DNA of 64,000 nucleotides. Origin: an uncultured Lachnospiraceae bacterium (GTDB lineage: Bacteria > Bacillota > Clostridia > Lachnospirales > Lachnospiraceae). The notes beneath the pieces are model-generated. The model did not search any database, had not been told where the DNA came from, and saw only the letters and a program-made list of their open reading frames with translations. The position numbers and the translations under genes are program-made. Each line of letters begins with the position of its first letter. Position 1 is the first letter of the stretch. Where the stretch lies: contig ONDV01000007.1 of the NCBI GenBank assembly GCA_900316665.1, forward strand, positions 19,028-83,027, given 5' to 3'. Positions 1-9,974 of this stretch are shown one piece after another.

Positions 1-105
1 ATGATTTATTACAAGACTTGCCAATGATCACATGTGGAATGAGTTGGCGTTTGCTGCACGAGATTGTTTATATATGGGTCTTAAAAAGGGAGAAAAGGGA
101 GAAAA

Positions 106-1875
106 ATGAGTAGCGCAAATTCATCAAATTCGAAAATCGATTCTTCAAAAAGCAAAAAAGATAAAAAGCTGATGTCAAGAGTATTGATTATTATCCTGAT
201 CGTGCTGGCACTGGTCGTCTCTCTTGAAAATACTATCAGCATAGTAGAACTCAAGCAGACTAATTACAGAAATATCAAACAACTTCTGGATGCATCTACG
301 AATCTGGCATCGGCTGAATTTTCCGATATGTATGACGGTGACTGGAAATACAACGCCACTACCGGAATCATTATGAAGGGAAAGAATAATGTAACAAATG
401 TCTATAAAGATACTGTGGATAATCTGAAGAAAAAGACCGGACTTGATTTTTCAATCATAATGGGGAAATACAGAGCCATAACGACTCTGAAAGATAAAGC
501 GGGCAGGAGAATAGTCGGAACAGAGGTTTCCGATAAGGTCGCCGACATGGTGCTTGATAAAGGTCAGAAATATTATTCAAAAGACATTACAATCGAAGAC
601 AAAGGTTATTATGGATATTATATCCCCCTTAAGAATTCAGATGGATCTGTAGTAGGAATGGTATTTGCCGCAAGACCGAAAGCTGATGTAGTAAAGAGTG
701 TAGTTTCAGTTGCAACTGTTCTTATCTCAATTGGCGTGGCCATATTTTTCATTCTCCTTTTTATCGGACTTGCTATTTCAAGAAACCTTTCAAGACAAAT
801 GCAGAGTCTTGCTTCCATAATCTCGAAGGTTGCTTCCGGCAGACTGGGACAGAAAGTTCCTGAAAAGCTTCTTTCACGTGATGATGAGCTTGGTGTGATA
901 GCCGAAGCTACTAAAACCTTGAATGACAGACTGACTCAGGTAATTAAAGAAACAAAACATATGACATCAGAGCTTGAGAATTCTTCAGATAATCTGAGCA
1001 GCTCTTCAGATCATGCTTCCCAGGCTTCCCAGCAGGTCAGCGCAGCAGTTGACGATGTGTCTAAAGGTGCTGTATCACAGGCTGACAGCGTTCAGAATGC
1101 GGCAACAAATACTGACAGCATAGGAACGAATATTGAGCAGATTACTGATAACGTAAATACTCTTGATAATCTGGCTGATCGGATGGAAAATTCCTGCACC
1201 AACTCAGTCGATGCGATACGGGAGCTGGCTGCTGAGAGTGATATTGTAAGATCTTCTGTTGACGCCATTAATAATTCCATACAGTCGACCAATGAATCGG
1301 TACAGGATATTTCTAAATTTTCAGGTGCAATTACTGATATAGCAAGCCAGACAAACCTTCTTTCTCTTAATGCTTCAATAGAAGCAGCCAGAGCCGGAGA
1401 GGCCGGCAAGGGCTTTGCGGTAGTAGCTGATGAGATCAGGAATCTTGCGGAGCAGAGCAGAAAGAGCGCTGATGAGATTTCTCATATAGTTGAAAAATTG
1501 ATTGCCGATTCGACATCTTCTCTTGAAGTAATGGATGAGCTGAGAAAGAATTGCGATTCACAAAGTGAAAAGCTTGAAGCTACCCGTGAAGAGATGAGAC
1601 AGATGCGTACCGATGTACAGGGTGTGACAGTCGGTGTCCGCGATATTTCAGGCCGTATCAAGAATCTTAACGATGCCAAGAAGAGTCTTACGGATATAAT
1701 TGCAGATCTTTCTGCAATATCCGAAGAGAATGCGGCTTCCACTGAAGAGACTAATGCTTCAATGGAGGAACTTAACAGTACATTCGCAATAATCAGTGAA
1801 TCTGCGGATTCGCTTAAAGAGCTTGCAGATTCGCTTGGTCAGACGGTCAGCTATTTCAAGAGCGAAGAGGTGTAA
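106..1875 (+). CDS. Methyl-accepting chemotaxis protein
   Basis: Transmembrane chemoreceptor of 589 residues that would signal to CheA/CheW. A membrane segment lies at about residues 25-45, followed by an extracytoplasmic part of about 150 residues that looks like a single Cache-type sensor, a second membrane segment near 200-222, a HAMP region and a long helical cytoplasmic domain. The signalling hairpin is clear, with [20 protein letters not shown] and then [13 protein letters not shown] around residues 425-455. The ATG follows GGGAG-rich sequence. The C-terminus shows no obvious CheR-tethering pentapeptide. The ligand cannot be told from the sequence. A small membrane-protein gene follows after 3 bases and may be co-translated. 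Confidence 0.95.
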   Translation: MSSANSSNSKIDSSKSKKDKKLMSRVLIIILIVLALVVSLENTISIVELKQTNYRNIKQLLDASTNLASAEFSDMYDGDWKYNATTGIIMKGKNNVTNVYKDTVDNLKKKTGLDFSIIMGKYRAITTLKDKAGRRIVGTEVSDKVADMVLDKGQKYYSKDITIEDKGYYGYYIPLKNSDGSVVGMVFAARPKADVVKSVVSVATVLISIGVAIFFILLFIGLAISRNLSRQMQSLASIISKVASGRLGQKVPEKLLSRDDELGVIAEATKTLNDRLTQVIKETKHMTSELENSSDNLSSSSDHASQASQQVSAAVDDVSKGAVSQADSVQNAATNTDSIGTNIEQITDNVNTLDNLADRMENSCTNSVDAIRELAAESDIVRSSVDAINNSIQSTNESVQDISKFSGAITDIASQTNLLSLNASIEAARAGEAGKGFAVVADEIRNLAEQSRKSADEISHIVEKLIADSTSSLEVMDELRKNCDSQSEKLEATREEMRQMRTDVQGVTVGVRDISGRIKNLNDAKKSLTDIIADLSAISEENAASTEETNASMEELNSTFAIISESADSLKELADSLGQTVSYFKSEEV

Positions 1876-1878
1876 TAT

Positions 1879-2172
1879 ATGGATGGTATGGATTCAGAGA
1901 CTCTCATCGAGAAGAAATTTACAGAACTTAATGAGAATCTGAAATCAATTAAAGGTGAGCTTTCGGAGAAGGTTCATTCAGAAAATGTCAAGGTTTACAG
2001 GAATGTACAGGATCTTATCAGAGAGACTGATCACTCGGAAGAGCAGGAAAAGCTGACGGAGAAACGGTATAAATGCCTTAAAAGAATTACATTGACGGCG
2101 CTGGTTATTTCAATAATCAATATAGCGCTTACGGTTTTTATTTTCTTATCTCTGTATTTGGTCAGATTGTAA
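1879..2172 (+). CDS. Small coiled-coil protein with C-terminal membrane anchor
   Basis: 97 residues, family not recognised. Residues 1-70 are charged and helical (many Glu, Lys, Leu) and probably form a coiled coil. Residues 72-95 (TALVISIINIALTVFIFLSL) form one hydrophobic segment ending almost at the C-terminus, as in a tail-anchored protein. It starts 3 bases after the chemoreceptor stop, with GAGGTG upstream, and is closed by a strong terminator, so the two genes form a compact pair. A role as an accessory of the chemoreceptor is inference from position only. Confidence 0.75.
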   Translation: MDGMDSETLIEKKFTELNENLKSIKGELSEKVHSENVKVYRNVQDLIRETDHSEEQEKLTEKRYKCLKRITLTALVISIINIALTVFIFLSLYLVRL

Positions 2173-2181
2173 TTGTTTTAT

Positions 2182-2210
2182 CCCGGAGGCAGCCTGCTTC
2201 CGGGTTTTTT
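2182..2210 (+). terminator. Rho-independent terminator
   Basis: An 11-bp GC-rich stem (CCCGGAGGCAG with CTGCTTCCGGG, one G-U pair) is followed directly by TTTTTT. It ends only 13 bases before the chosen start of ppaC, leaving no room for a separate promoter between the hairpin and that gene. Confidence 0.85.
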
Positions 2211-2223
2211 GAAGGGCAAGCTT

Positions 2224-3900
2224 ATGGATAAAGATATGAAGAGACCTGTATGGGTCATTGGTCATAAGAATCCTGATACGGATTCCGTATGCGCAGCAAT
2301 CTCATACGCATATCTTAAGAACAGGACTGATCCTGACAACCTCTATATTCCAATGAAGGCAGGTTCATTGAATGCAGAGACCGCTTTCGTGCTAAATCAT
2401 TTTCATGTGCCTGAACCGGACACGGTAACGGACGTCTCGACACAGATAAGAGATATAGAATTCAGAAAGACCGCAGGAATTGATGACCATTATTCTTTGA
2501 AAAAGGCTTGGAAACATATGCAGGATCTCGATGTTGTAACGCTTCCTGTAGTAAACAGCGACGGATTTCTTAAAGGAATAATTGTAAACGGAGATATTGC
2601 GAAATCCTATATGTCAGTAATCGACAACAGGATCCTGGGCAGAGCACGTACCCAGTACAAGAATATAGAAGAGACATTAAACGCGCATATTATCAGTGGA
2701 AACGCTCATGGATATGTGACAAAAGGCAAGGTCGTGGTCGCGTCCGGTTCCCATCAGACTATTCAGAATGAAATAGAGGAAGATGATATTGTTATCCTCG
2801 GTGATGTCCGGGATCGTCAGCTTTTGGCGCTTGAAAAGAGACCCTGCTGCATGATAGTTACAAATTCCGGACAGACTGATGTGGATCCTGAGGTCGTCGC
2901 CAAAGCAGGAGCGGCCGAATGTGTTTTGATGACAACAGAATATGACAGTTTTACGGCAGCAAGACTGATAAACCAGAGCATGCCTATTAGATATTTTATG
3001 ACAAAGGATCACCTGGTGACGTTCAACCTTGATGATACTGTTGATGAGGTTCAGGAGAGAATGGCAAAGATCAGACACCGTGATTTCCCGGTGCTCGATG
3101 ACAAGCATAAGTATGTCGGAATGTTTTCGCGAAGGAATCTCCTTGATGCCGGAAGAAAGCGCCTGATACTCGTAGATCATAATGAGAGAACCCAGGCTGT
3201 AGATGGAATAGACGAGGCTGAGATCCTTGAGATAATTGACCATCACAGGCTCGGTTCTCTTGAGACAATACAGCCCATTTTTTTCAGGAACCAGCCGCTT
3301 GGCTGCTCATCGACCATTATCTACAATATGTTCATCGAAAAAAATGTGATCATACCGAAAGAAATCGCGGGTCTCATGCTTTCTGCAATCTTAAGCGATA
3401 CGCTGATGTTTCGGTCTCCTACATGCACGGATACAGACAGGAAGGCTGCTGAATCGCTTTCAAAGATTTGCGGAGAGAACATAGAGGAACTGGCCTACAG
3501 GGAATTTGAAGCCGGTTCTGATTTCAATGGCAAGACAGCAGAGGAAATCTTCTATACCGATTTCAAGATTTTCTATTCGGGAGAGACTGTCTTCGGTGTA
3601 TCGCAGATCAGCGCCGTATCAGGGAAACAGCTTGAAAAAATAAAAGACGATATAAGACTCTGTCTTAATAAAGCCATATCAGACAAGGGCTTATCTATGG
3701 TGTTTGTAATGCTTACTGATATTATTGATCAGAGTACGGAGCTTCTGGCCTCGGGTAAAAATGCTGATTCAGCTGCCGCAGATGCTTTTGGCGCAGAAAA
3801 AAGGATCGCAGAATGCGACTTCATTTTGCCTGGCGTTGTTTCCAGAAAGAAGCAGCTGGTGCCGCCAATTATAGAATCAATACAGAAAGAGGAACAATGA
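2224..3900 (+). CDS. ppaC: CBS/DRTGG-containing Mn-dependent inorganic pyrophosphatase
   Basis: Family II (DHH) pyrophosphatase, 558 residues, hydrolysing PPi to phosphate in the cytoplasm. The N-terminal motif GHKNPDTDS (about 13-21) and the DHH motif (IIDHHR, about 337-342) provide the Mn ligands; SDTLMFRSPTCT and the DHHA2-like C-terminal part complete the enzyme. Between the two halves of the DHH domain sits a regulatory insert of about 240 residues: CBS, DRTGG, CBS. In characterised family members this insert binds adenine nucleotides and diadenosine polyphosphates. The ATG was chosen because AAGGG lies just upstream; a longer frame from a TTG would run through the preceding terminator. 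It overlaps the flavin reductase start by 4 bases (ATGA). Confidence 0.93.
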   Translation: MDKDMKRPVWVIGHKNPDTDSVCAAISYAYLKNRTDPDNLYIPMKAGSLNAETAFVLNHFHVPEPDTVTDVSTQIRDIEFRKTAGIDDHYSLKKAWKHMQDLDVVTLPVVNSDGFLKGIIVNGDIAKSYMSVIDNRILGRARTQYKNIEETLNAHIISGNAHGYVTKGKVVVASGSHQTIQNEIEEDDIVILGDVRDRQLLALEKRPCCMIVTNSGQTDVDPEVVAKAGAAECVLMTTEYDSFTAARLINQSMPIRYFMTKDHLVTFNLDDTVDEVQERMAKIRHRDFPVLDDKHKYVGMFSRRNLLDAGRKRLILVDHNERTQAVDGIDEAEILEIIDHHRLGSLETIQPIFFRNQPLGCSSTIIYNMFIEKNVIIPKEIAGLMLSAILSDTLMFRSPTCTDTDRKAAESLSKICGENIEELAYREFEAGSDFNGKTAEEIFYTDFKIFYSGETVFGVSQISAVSGKQLEKIKDDIRLCLNKAISDKGLSMVFVMLTDIIDQSTELLASGKNADSAAADAFGAEKRIAECDFILPGVVSRKKQLVPPIIESIQKEEQ

Positions 3901-4463
3901 TGAAAGAAATCTGGAGAGCCGGAAATATGCTTTATCCACTTCCGGTAGTGCTTATTTCTACAAGAGGAAATGATGGGAAAGATAATCTTTTTACAGTGGC
4001 ATGGACTGGCACGGTATGCTCTGATCCGGCCATGCTGTCAATCTCTGTCCGTCCGTCAAGATATTCATATCAGGCGCTTATGGATACAGGTGTATTCGCT
4101 GTAAATCTGACTACCGAGGCACTTACATTTGCCACTGACTTCTGCGGCGTCAGGAGCGGTAGAGATTACGACAAGTGGGCTGAATGCGGTCTTACAAAGG
4201 AAGAAGCTAAAGACATACCTGTCTCTCTCGTAAAGGAGAGCCCCGTAAATATAGAGTGCAAGGTCGTAAATTCCATGAATCTTGGTTCGCATGTAATGTT
4301 CATTTCTGAAGTCCTCACGGTTCATGCAGACAGTCAGTACATGGATGAATCAGGAAGGTTTAGTTTTGAAAAAGCATCTCCTATAGTCTATTCGCATGGA
4401 GAATATTACGGTCTGGGAAAAGATCTCGGCAAATTCGGATTCTCGGTAAAGAAAGCTAAATAA
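3897..4463 (+). CDS. Flavin reductase family (flavoredoxin-like) protein
   Basis: 188 residues resembling the FMN-binding split-barrel flavin reductases. Typical features are the early segment NLFTVAWTGTVCSDPAMLSI, then RPSRYSYQALMDTGVFAVNL and the TDFCGVRSGRDYDKW block. Such proteins bind FMN and either reduce flavins or shuttle electrons; the partner is not visible here. The start MMKEIW overlaps the pyrophosphatase stop (ATGA) and has AGAGG upstream, so it is translationally coupled to ppaC. Confidence 0.88.
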   Translation: MMKEIWRAGNMLYPLPVVLISTRGNDGKDNLFTVAWTGTVCSDPAMLSISVRPSRYSYQALMDTGVFAVNLTTEALTFATDFCGVRSGRDYDKWAECGLTKEEAKDIPVSLVKESPVNIECKVVNSMNLGSHVMFISEVLTVHADSQYMDESGRFSFEKASPIVYSHGEYYGLGKDLGKFGFSVKKAK

Positions 4464-4470
4464 AAGTCGC

Positions 4471-4499
4471 TTGACAGCCGATGTAATATATAGTTAGAT
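4471..4499 (+). promoter_or_regulatory. Sigma-A type promoter before the exported protein
   Basis: Consensus -35 TTGACA (4471-4476), 17-base spacer, -10 TTAGAT (4494-4499). It lies 48 bases before the start codon at 4547 and just after the flavin reductase stop, so it separates the two units. Confidence 0.6.
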
Positions 4500-4546
4500 T
4501 TAGAAGAAAATATTTTAGAAGAAATGGTTTCCTGAGAGAGGAAAAT

Positions 4547-5749
4547 ATGAGAAGAAGACATGGAATGACTATAATTACATCGATATTTCTGACAGCAGTA
4601 CTTGTATTGCTGCCGGCATTCAGGTCATCGGCTGAGGATGCGACAAAGGCCTTCAGCGGTATTACCATTGACGGTGATTTCAGCGACTGGGAGGCAGTGC
4701 CGAAGTACGGTCCTCATTATCCTGAAAGTCCGTATTCTCCCGGAGTTATAGAAAGCTATGCTGCTGTATGGTCAGGAGATAATTTCTATATATATCTTCA
4801 CGAATATGACGGATCTGACGGATCTAACAGAGGATATCCATGGCCCGGAAACATAACTCAATCGACACCTAGTAATAATGGTAATTTCTGTATTACAACA
4901 GATCTTAACAGGACTACAGCTTTTGAGATAAATGGAAACGGCGTTTATCAGAATGGTTATTCCATAACGGGAGCCTCCTTTAAAAGAAAAGATCATGAAT
5001 ACGAGATAAGCCTCCCGTCTTCTATTATAAAAAATTATAACGAGACGGTTTCATTTGGCATATATCAGGGCGATATTCTGGTCTCTGATATAGTAAATCA
5101 GAATCCGGATCCCAATCATAAAACAGGCACAGTATCAGACATCAGCATTGATGGAAATTATTCTGAATGGGATTTTGCCAAGATGCAGATGATTGATTAC
5201 ACAACATCGGGCGGTCACGGTTCAGATGGCAGCGGAACTCTTCTTTTAAAAGATGATAAGGTTTATGGATATGTGATCAATGATAAAAAGACCTGGGGAA
5301 GTAATCCTTTTACTCCTTTTACGGTCAAAGTGAACGGAGACGATTCAATGAGACTCATGCTTACGGCAGTAAAGGGAAATCAGGACGGCTCCATTGACTC
5401 ATGGCAAACTATGGACGATTATATAGGGTCCGGAACAGGCATATATTATCTTTTTGATACGGCAGCTCCAAAAGATGATATAAACAGTATTGATTCTCAG
5501 ACAGGCAGACCGTATTATTACGGCAGGATCGCTCTGACAATGAATTCTGACGGTACAGGTCAGGCTGAGTTTGAACTTGATACCAAAAGACTTGCTGAAC
5601 ATTTCGGACTGGATGGTATAAATTCAATCAAAATGGTCGAATGTAATTTCCAGGATATAGGTAATCAGTGGATAAGTGCTGCGGGTACTCCGACAGGTTC
5701 TCTTGTAAATACTGGCGATATTTTGTATTTTCTTGTGGTATTATATTAA
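4547..5749 (+). CDS. Exported protein with two beta-sandwich (CBM9/DOMON-like) repeats
   Basis: 400 residues. Residues 1-28 form a signal peptide (basic start, hydrophobic core, cleavage near SSAEDA). Two similar units begin with ITIDGDFSDWEAV (about 43) and ISIDGNYSEWDFA (about 200); this IDG-x-x-S-(D/E)-W opening is typical of CBM9/DOMON-like beta sandwiches, which often bind sugars or haem. It resembles secreted Firmicute proteins that carry a C-terminal sorting tail, but here the chain ends in ILYFLVVLY, with no basic tail, LPxTG or lipobox. The ligand is unknown. The ATG has GAGAGG upstream. pncB follows after 31 bases. Confidence 0.7.
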   Translation: MRRRHGMTIITSIFLTAVLVLLPAFRSSAEDATKAFSGITIDGDFSDWEAVPKYGPHYPESPYSPGVIESYAAVWSGDNFYIYLHEYDGSDGSNRGYPWPGNITQSTPSNNGNFCITTDLNRTTAFEINGNGVYQNGYSITGASFKRKDHEYEISLPSSIIKNYNETVSFGIYQGDILVSDIVNQNPDPNHKTGTVSDISIDGNYSEWDFAKMQMIDYTTSGGHGSDGSGTLLLKDDKVYGYVINDKKTWGSNPFTPFTVKVNGDDSMRLMLTAVKGNQDGSIDSWQTMDDYIGSGTGIYYLFDTAAPKDDINSIDSQTGRPYYYGRIALTMNSDGTGQAEFELDTKRLAEHFGLDGINSIKMVECNFQDIGNQWISAAGTPTGSLVNTGDILYFLVVLY

Positions 5750-5780
5750 AAATCTGCATTAAAACTGAGCGGAGGCTTAA

Positions 5781-7232
5781 ATGAATATTTACAGTAACAG
5801 AAATATTACCATGATGATGGATCTGTATGAGCTTACGATGGCGAATGGATTCTTCCTGACGGAAGATAAAGACAGAAAAGTCGCTTTCGATGTTTTTTAC
5901 AGAAAAAATCCTGACGGAGGCGGATTTTCGATTTTTGCCGGTCTCCGGCAGGTGATCGAATATATCGAGGGAATGCATTTTGAGAAGGAAGACATTGACT
6001 ATCTCAGATCGCTCAATACGTTTGATGAGGCATTCCTTAAATATCTGACTGAATTTAAATTCACCGGAGACATATATTCTTTTCCGGAGGGGACGATAAT
6101 GTATCCGGGTGAACCTGTGATCACGGTGGTAGCACCTCTTGCCGAGGCTCAGATGGTAGAGACAGAGATTTTATCTCAGGTCAATCATCAGAGTCTGATC
6201 GCTACAAAGGCCAGAAGGATAGTAAAGTCCGCCGGAGGCAGAGCAGTGTCTGATTTCGGCGCCAGAAGAGCTCATAATAATGACGCTGCAATATACGGCG
6301 CCAGAGCCGCTTACATAGGCGGAGTAAACGGCACAGCCACAGTCAGCGCAGGGCAGTATTTCAATATTCCTGTCGGCGGTACCATGGCTCACAGTTTTGT
6401 AATGTTTTACAATGACGAGCTGACGGCCTTCAGGAAATTTGCTGCCATATATCCTGATAACTGCATTCTTCTTGTTGATACTTATGATGTGCTGCACCAG
6501 GGCGTACCTGATGCAATAAAAGTATTTGAAGAGATGAGGGAAAAAGGGATCAGATCAAAAAATTTCGGAATCAGAATTGATTCCGGAGATCTGGCTTACC
6601 TGACAAGAAAATCAAGAAAGATGCTTGATGATGCAGGCTTCAAAGACGCAAAGATCGTTATTTCAAACAGTCTTGATGAATATACGATCAAATCCATCCT
6701 CGATCAGGGCGGCTGTGTGGATTCCTTTGGAGTAGGAGAGAGACTTATCACATCGAAGTCGGAGCCTGTATTCGGAGCTGTATATAAGCTCTGCGCAGTA
6801 GAGGAAGATGGCAGGATGTCTCCCAGAATAAAGATATCTGATACACCTGAGAAGATCACAAATCCGGGATTGAAGAGTGTTTACCGTATATATGACGAGT
6901 CAGGTCATGCCGTAGCTGATCTGATCACCGGTGCCGATGAAAAAGTTGATTTGTCAAAGCCGTACAGATTTGTAGATCCTGAAAAGCCATGGAAGAATAG
7001 ATCGTTTATCGGTTATACAGCAAAGCCTATGCAGAAGCTTATAGTATCGGGAGGTAAGAGAACATGCGAGCTGCCTGATACAAGAGAGATAGCAGAGTAT
7101 GTAAATGACCAGCTTACGAATGAGATCTGGGATACAGAGCAGCGTTTTGAGAATCCTCATAAGCATTATATAGACATGAGTCCTGATTATTATGAAATGA
7201 AGATGAGCATGCTTTATGAGAAGCAGCACTGA
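5781..7232 (+). CDS. pncB: Nicotinate phosphoribosyltransferase
   Basis: 483 residues. It makes nicotinate mononucleotide from nicotinate and PRPP, the entry step of NAD salvage. The N-terminus has MMMDLYELTMANGFF, typical of the Firmicute type; SDFGARRAH (about 156-164) and GVNGTATVSAGQYFNIPVGG are active-site blocks, followed by GTMAHSFVMFY and the phosphoribosyl-binding loop region FGIRIDSGDLAYL. GCGGAGG stands before the ATG. The DUF815 ATPase gene follows closely in the same direction. Confidence 0.95.
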   Translation: MNIYSNRNITMMMDLYELTMANGFFLTEDKDRKVAFDVFYRKNPDGGGFSIFAGLRQVIEYIEGMHFEKEDIDYLRSLNTFDEAFLKYLTEFKFTGDIYSFPEGTIMYPGEPVITVVAPLAEAQMVETEILSQVNHQSLIATKARRIVKSAGGRAVSDFGARRAHNNDAAIYGARAAYIGGVNGTATVSAGQYFNIPVGGTMAHSFVMFYNDELTAFRKFAAIYPDNCILLVDTYDVLHQGVPDAIKVFEEMREKGIRSKNFGIRIDSGDLAYLTRKSRKMLDDAGFKDAKIVISNSLDEYTIKSILDQGGCVDSFGVGERLITSKSEPVFGAVYKLCAVEEDGRMSPRIKISDTPEKITNPGLKSVYRIYDESGHAVADLITGADEKVDLSKPYRFVDPEKPWKNRSFIGYTAKPMQKLIVSGGKRTCELPDTREIAEYVNDQLTNEIWDTEQRFENPHKHYIDMSPDYYEMKMSMLYEKQH

Positions 7233-7254
7233 TATTTTATGAATGGAGGGTGAG

Positions 7255-8568
7255 ATGTACGCACTTACATCCGGATTGATAGTTTACAATAATATTCCAA
7301 AGGATTCGATCCTGTTCAGATTATCTGAAATAATAAGACGTTCTGAAGAAGGGGATTCTCCGGAAAAACTTCGTGAAGAGACGCTTGTAGAGATACATCG
7401 ACTCCTGGATCTGGCGACTTCGTACGGATTTGACAATAATCTCTGGCATAATTACCTTGCTTATCTTATTGCGGTCACAGAGACGCCTTTTACTCTTGTT
7501 TCAGAGAAGACAGGTGCGCATGATGGTAGCGTAAATATATTCGCAAAGCATGACCTTCATATAATGAAGATGCTGTTTGATTATGATTTTTCGGAATTCC
7601 AGAAATATATTGGTTCTGATTGTTTTGACATCATTGAGAATTTCCAGGCTATGGAAAAAGAAGACAGGATATATAATAAGAGCGTAAGCGAAAAGGTACG
7701 TGAGCTCAGCAGCCTGATAGAAAAAGCAAAGTCTGATGATGAGATTTTTGATATTGTCACTGATTTCTACAGAAGATACGGAGTGGGGAAGCTGGGACTG
7801 AACAAGGCTTTCCGTCTGTCAGATGATCCGGCAAGAGAGCTTCTGATACCGATTACAAATACCAGCACAGTAACTCTGAATGATCTTGTGGGATATGAGG
7901 CACAGAAGAAGGCATTAGTCGAAAACATCGAAGCATTTGTCGCAGGGCGGAATGCTAATAATGTCCTTCTCTATGGAGATGCCGGCACCGGGAAATCCAC
8001 ATCCGTGAAGGCGGTTTTAAATCAGTTCTATCCTGACGGACTCAGGATGATTGAGATCTATAAGCACCAGTTCGAATATCTGTCGAGGATCATATCCATG
8101 ATCAAAAACAGAAATTACCGCTTTATCATCTACATGGATGATTTGTCATTTGAAGAATCTGAGCTGGAATACAAATATCTGAAGGCCGTGATAGAGGGCG
8201 GACTGGAGCCGAAGCCTGATAATGTCCTGATACTGGCTACAAGCAACAGGCGTAATCTCGTGCGTGAGTCCTGGAAGGACAGATCCGATCAGGACGACGA
8301 GGATATACATAGAAATGATACTGTTCAGGAGAAGCTGTCGCTTTCTGCAAGATTTGGTCTCAGGATCGGATATTTCAGACCTTCGCCAAAGGAATATCTG
8401 GAAATCGTCAGGACTCTTGCCAAAAAATATCCGGACATCAGCCTGTCAGATGATGAACTGAGGATCCAGGCAAACGCATGGGAGATGAAACACGGCGGAT
8501 TCTCCGGAAGGACAGCACAGCAGTTTGTGGATTATCTGGCAGGCACGAGATTCGGGAAAAACAACTGA
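7255..8568 (+). CDS. DUF815-family AAA+ ATPase
   Basis: 437 residues. The N-terminal 200 residues are helical and of unknown function; the C-terminal half is a P-loop ATPase with Walker [10 protein letters not shown] (about 241-249), Walker [13 protein letters not shown] (about 289-300) and sensor-1-like [10 protein letters not shown]. This layout matches the DUF815 family, whose role is not established. The ATG at 7255 was preferred to the one at 7243 because GGAGGG lies at the right distance before it. It is followed by lysA after 16 bases. Confidence 0.85.
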   Translation: MYALTSGLIVYNNIPKDSILFRLSEIIRRSEEGDSPEKLREETLVEIHRLLDLATSYGFDNNLWHNYLAYLIAVTETPFTLVSEKTGAHDGSVNIFAKHDLHIMKMLFDYDFSEFQKYIGSDCFDIIENFQAMEKEDRIYNKSVSEKVRELSSLIEKAKSDDEIFDIVTDFYRRYGVGKLGLNKAFRLSDDPARELLIPITNTSTVTLNDLVGYEAQKKALVENIEAFVAGRNANNVLLYGDAGTGKSTSVKAVLNQFYPDGLRMIEIYKHQFEYLSRIISMIKNRNYRFIIYMDDLSFEESELEYKYLKAVIEGGLEPKPDNVLILATSNRRNLVRESWKDRSDQDDEDIHRNDTVQEKLSLSARFGLRIGYFRPSPKEYLEIVRTLAKKYPDISLSDDELRIQANAWEMKHGGFSGRTAQQFVDYLAGTRFGKNN

Positions 8569-8584
8569 TAGAGAGGAAATATTA

Positions 8585-9886
8585 ATGGTAAGAGAGACAA
8601 GAGGAAACAGGCTATTTTTTGACGGCTGCGATCTTACAGAGATTGCAGAAAAGTATGGAACACCGCTTTATGTCATGTCATATAACGATATGATGGATCA
8701 TATCAATGAATTGAAAAAAGATTTTATTGATGCCTATCCTGATACAAAAAACAGAGTCGCATACGCGTCAAAGGCATTTGCCTGCACGGCTATGTATAAG
8801 ATCCTGGATAAAGCAGGTATGTCAATAGACGTAGTGTCAGGTGGGGAACTTTATACAGCCAGAAAAGCCGGTTTCCCGGCAGAGAGGATCGAGTTCAACG
8901 GCAATAATAAGCAGCCGTCAGAGATAGATTCGGCTGTGGAATATGGTGTCGGCAGGATCATTCTTGACGGTATTCAGGAGCTGCCCCTTATTGAAAGCGC
9001 CTGCAAAAAATATAATAAAAAGATGAATATCATGATCCGCATAACGCCCGGAGTGGCTGCAAGTACGCATGATTATATCGTTACAGGCAAAAAGGATTCC
9101 AAATTTGGGATCCCTCTTGATGAAGAAATACTCATGCCGATCGTAAAAGAGATCCTTGACAGCAAATGGCTGAATTTCTGCGGACTTCATATGCATATAG
9201 GCTCTCAGCTTTTTACAAATGACGCTTATCTTAAAGCGCTTGATGTGCTGATGGACTGGGCCGGTAAGATAAAGGAAAAATTTGATGCTGATGTTTCCGA
9301 GGTTAATTTCGGAGGCGGATTCGGGGTAAGATATACTGATGAAGTCAGAAAGCCTTATAAATATTTTCTTGATCCCATGATGGAACTTTTAAAGAAGAGG
9401 GCAGAAGAGATAGGAATCGCCTGCCCTGATGCCGTAATCGAGCCGGGCAGATCCATAGTGGCTGAAGCAGGCGTCACTCTCTATAAGGTAGGTCAGATAA
9501 AGTCGATCCCCGGCGTCAGGAAATATGTATCGGTTGACGGCGGAATGGGAGATAATATCAGAGTCGCACTCTATCAGGCAAAATATGATGCATGCATAGC
9601 CAATAAGGCAGACGAGACTTGTGATGACAAGGTGACCGTATGCGGAAAATACTGTGAGTCAGGAGATATTCTCCTTACTGATTATATGCTGCCGCGTTCA
9701 GTAAAAGCAGGAGACATCCTTGCAATGTATTCCACGGGTGCTTACGGATTTACGATGGCATCGAATTACAATATGAATCCTGTGCCGGGCGTTGTGCTTG
9801 TACGAGACGGAAAGAGCGCCTGGATGATAAAGCCGCAGACTTATGAAGAACTTACCCAGAACATGGTGATACCTGATATTATCTGA
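8585..9886 (+). CDS. lysA: Diaminopimelate decarboxylase
   Basis: 433 residues. PLP enzyme of fold type III that converts meso-diaminopimelate to lysine. The PLP lysine lies in AYASKAFAC (about residue 63); HIGSQ, NFGGGFGVRY and EPGRSIVAEAG are the phosphate and substrate blocks, and CGKYCESGDIL carries the active-site Cys of the partner subunit. The ATG follows GAGAGGAAATATTA. A strong hairpin follows the gene. Confidence 0.96.
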   Translation: MVRETRGNRLFFDGCDLTEIAEKYGTPLYVMSYNDMMDHINELKKDFIDAYPDTKNRVAYASKAFACTAMYKILDKAGMSIDVVSGGELYTARKAGFPAERIEFNGNNKQPSEIDSAVEYGVGRIILDGIQELPLIESACKKYNKKMNIMIRITPGVAASTHDYIVTGKKDSKFGIPLDEEILMPIVKEILDSKWLNFCGLHMHIGSQLFTNDAYLKALDVLMDWAGKIKEKFDADVSEVNFGGGFGVRYTDEVRKPYKYFLDPMMELLKKRAEEIGIACPDAVIEPGRSIVAEAGVTLYKVGQIKSIPGVRKYVSVDGGMGDNIRVALYQAKYDACIANKADETCDDKVTVCGKYCESGDILLTDYMLPRSVKAGDILAMYSTGAYGFTMASNYNMNPVPGVVLVRDGKSAWMIKPQTYEELTQNMVIPDII

Positions 9887-9935
9887 TTCGGTAAAAAACT
9901 TCAAAATAAAAAACGCCCTTCATTTAAATGATATG

Positions 9936-9970
9936 TACCCTCTTTACTGGACAAACCAGTAAGGAGGGTA
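9936..9970. terminator. Bidirectional terminator between lysA and the ABC exporter
   Basis: TACCCTC-T-TTACTGG pairs with CCAGTAA-G-GAGGGTA across a 5-base loop, and is followed by TATTTTATT on the plus strand. It sits between the convergent ends of lysA (+) and the ABC gene (-). Confidence 0.8.
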
Positions 9971-9974
9971 TATT

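Noticed and set aside
1..116. Short open frames before the chemoreceptor, one ending in an ATGA overlap with its start
   Set aside because: The frame ending at 109 has a stop at 2-4 and no good start; the frame ending at 116 is open to the window edge but is short and unlike any protein I know. Too little sequence to call a partial gene.
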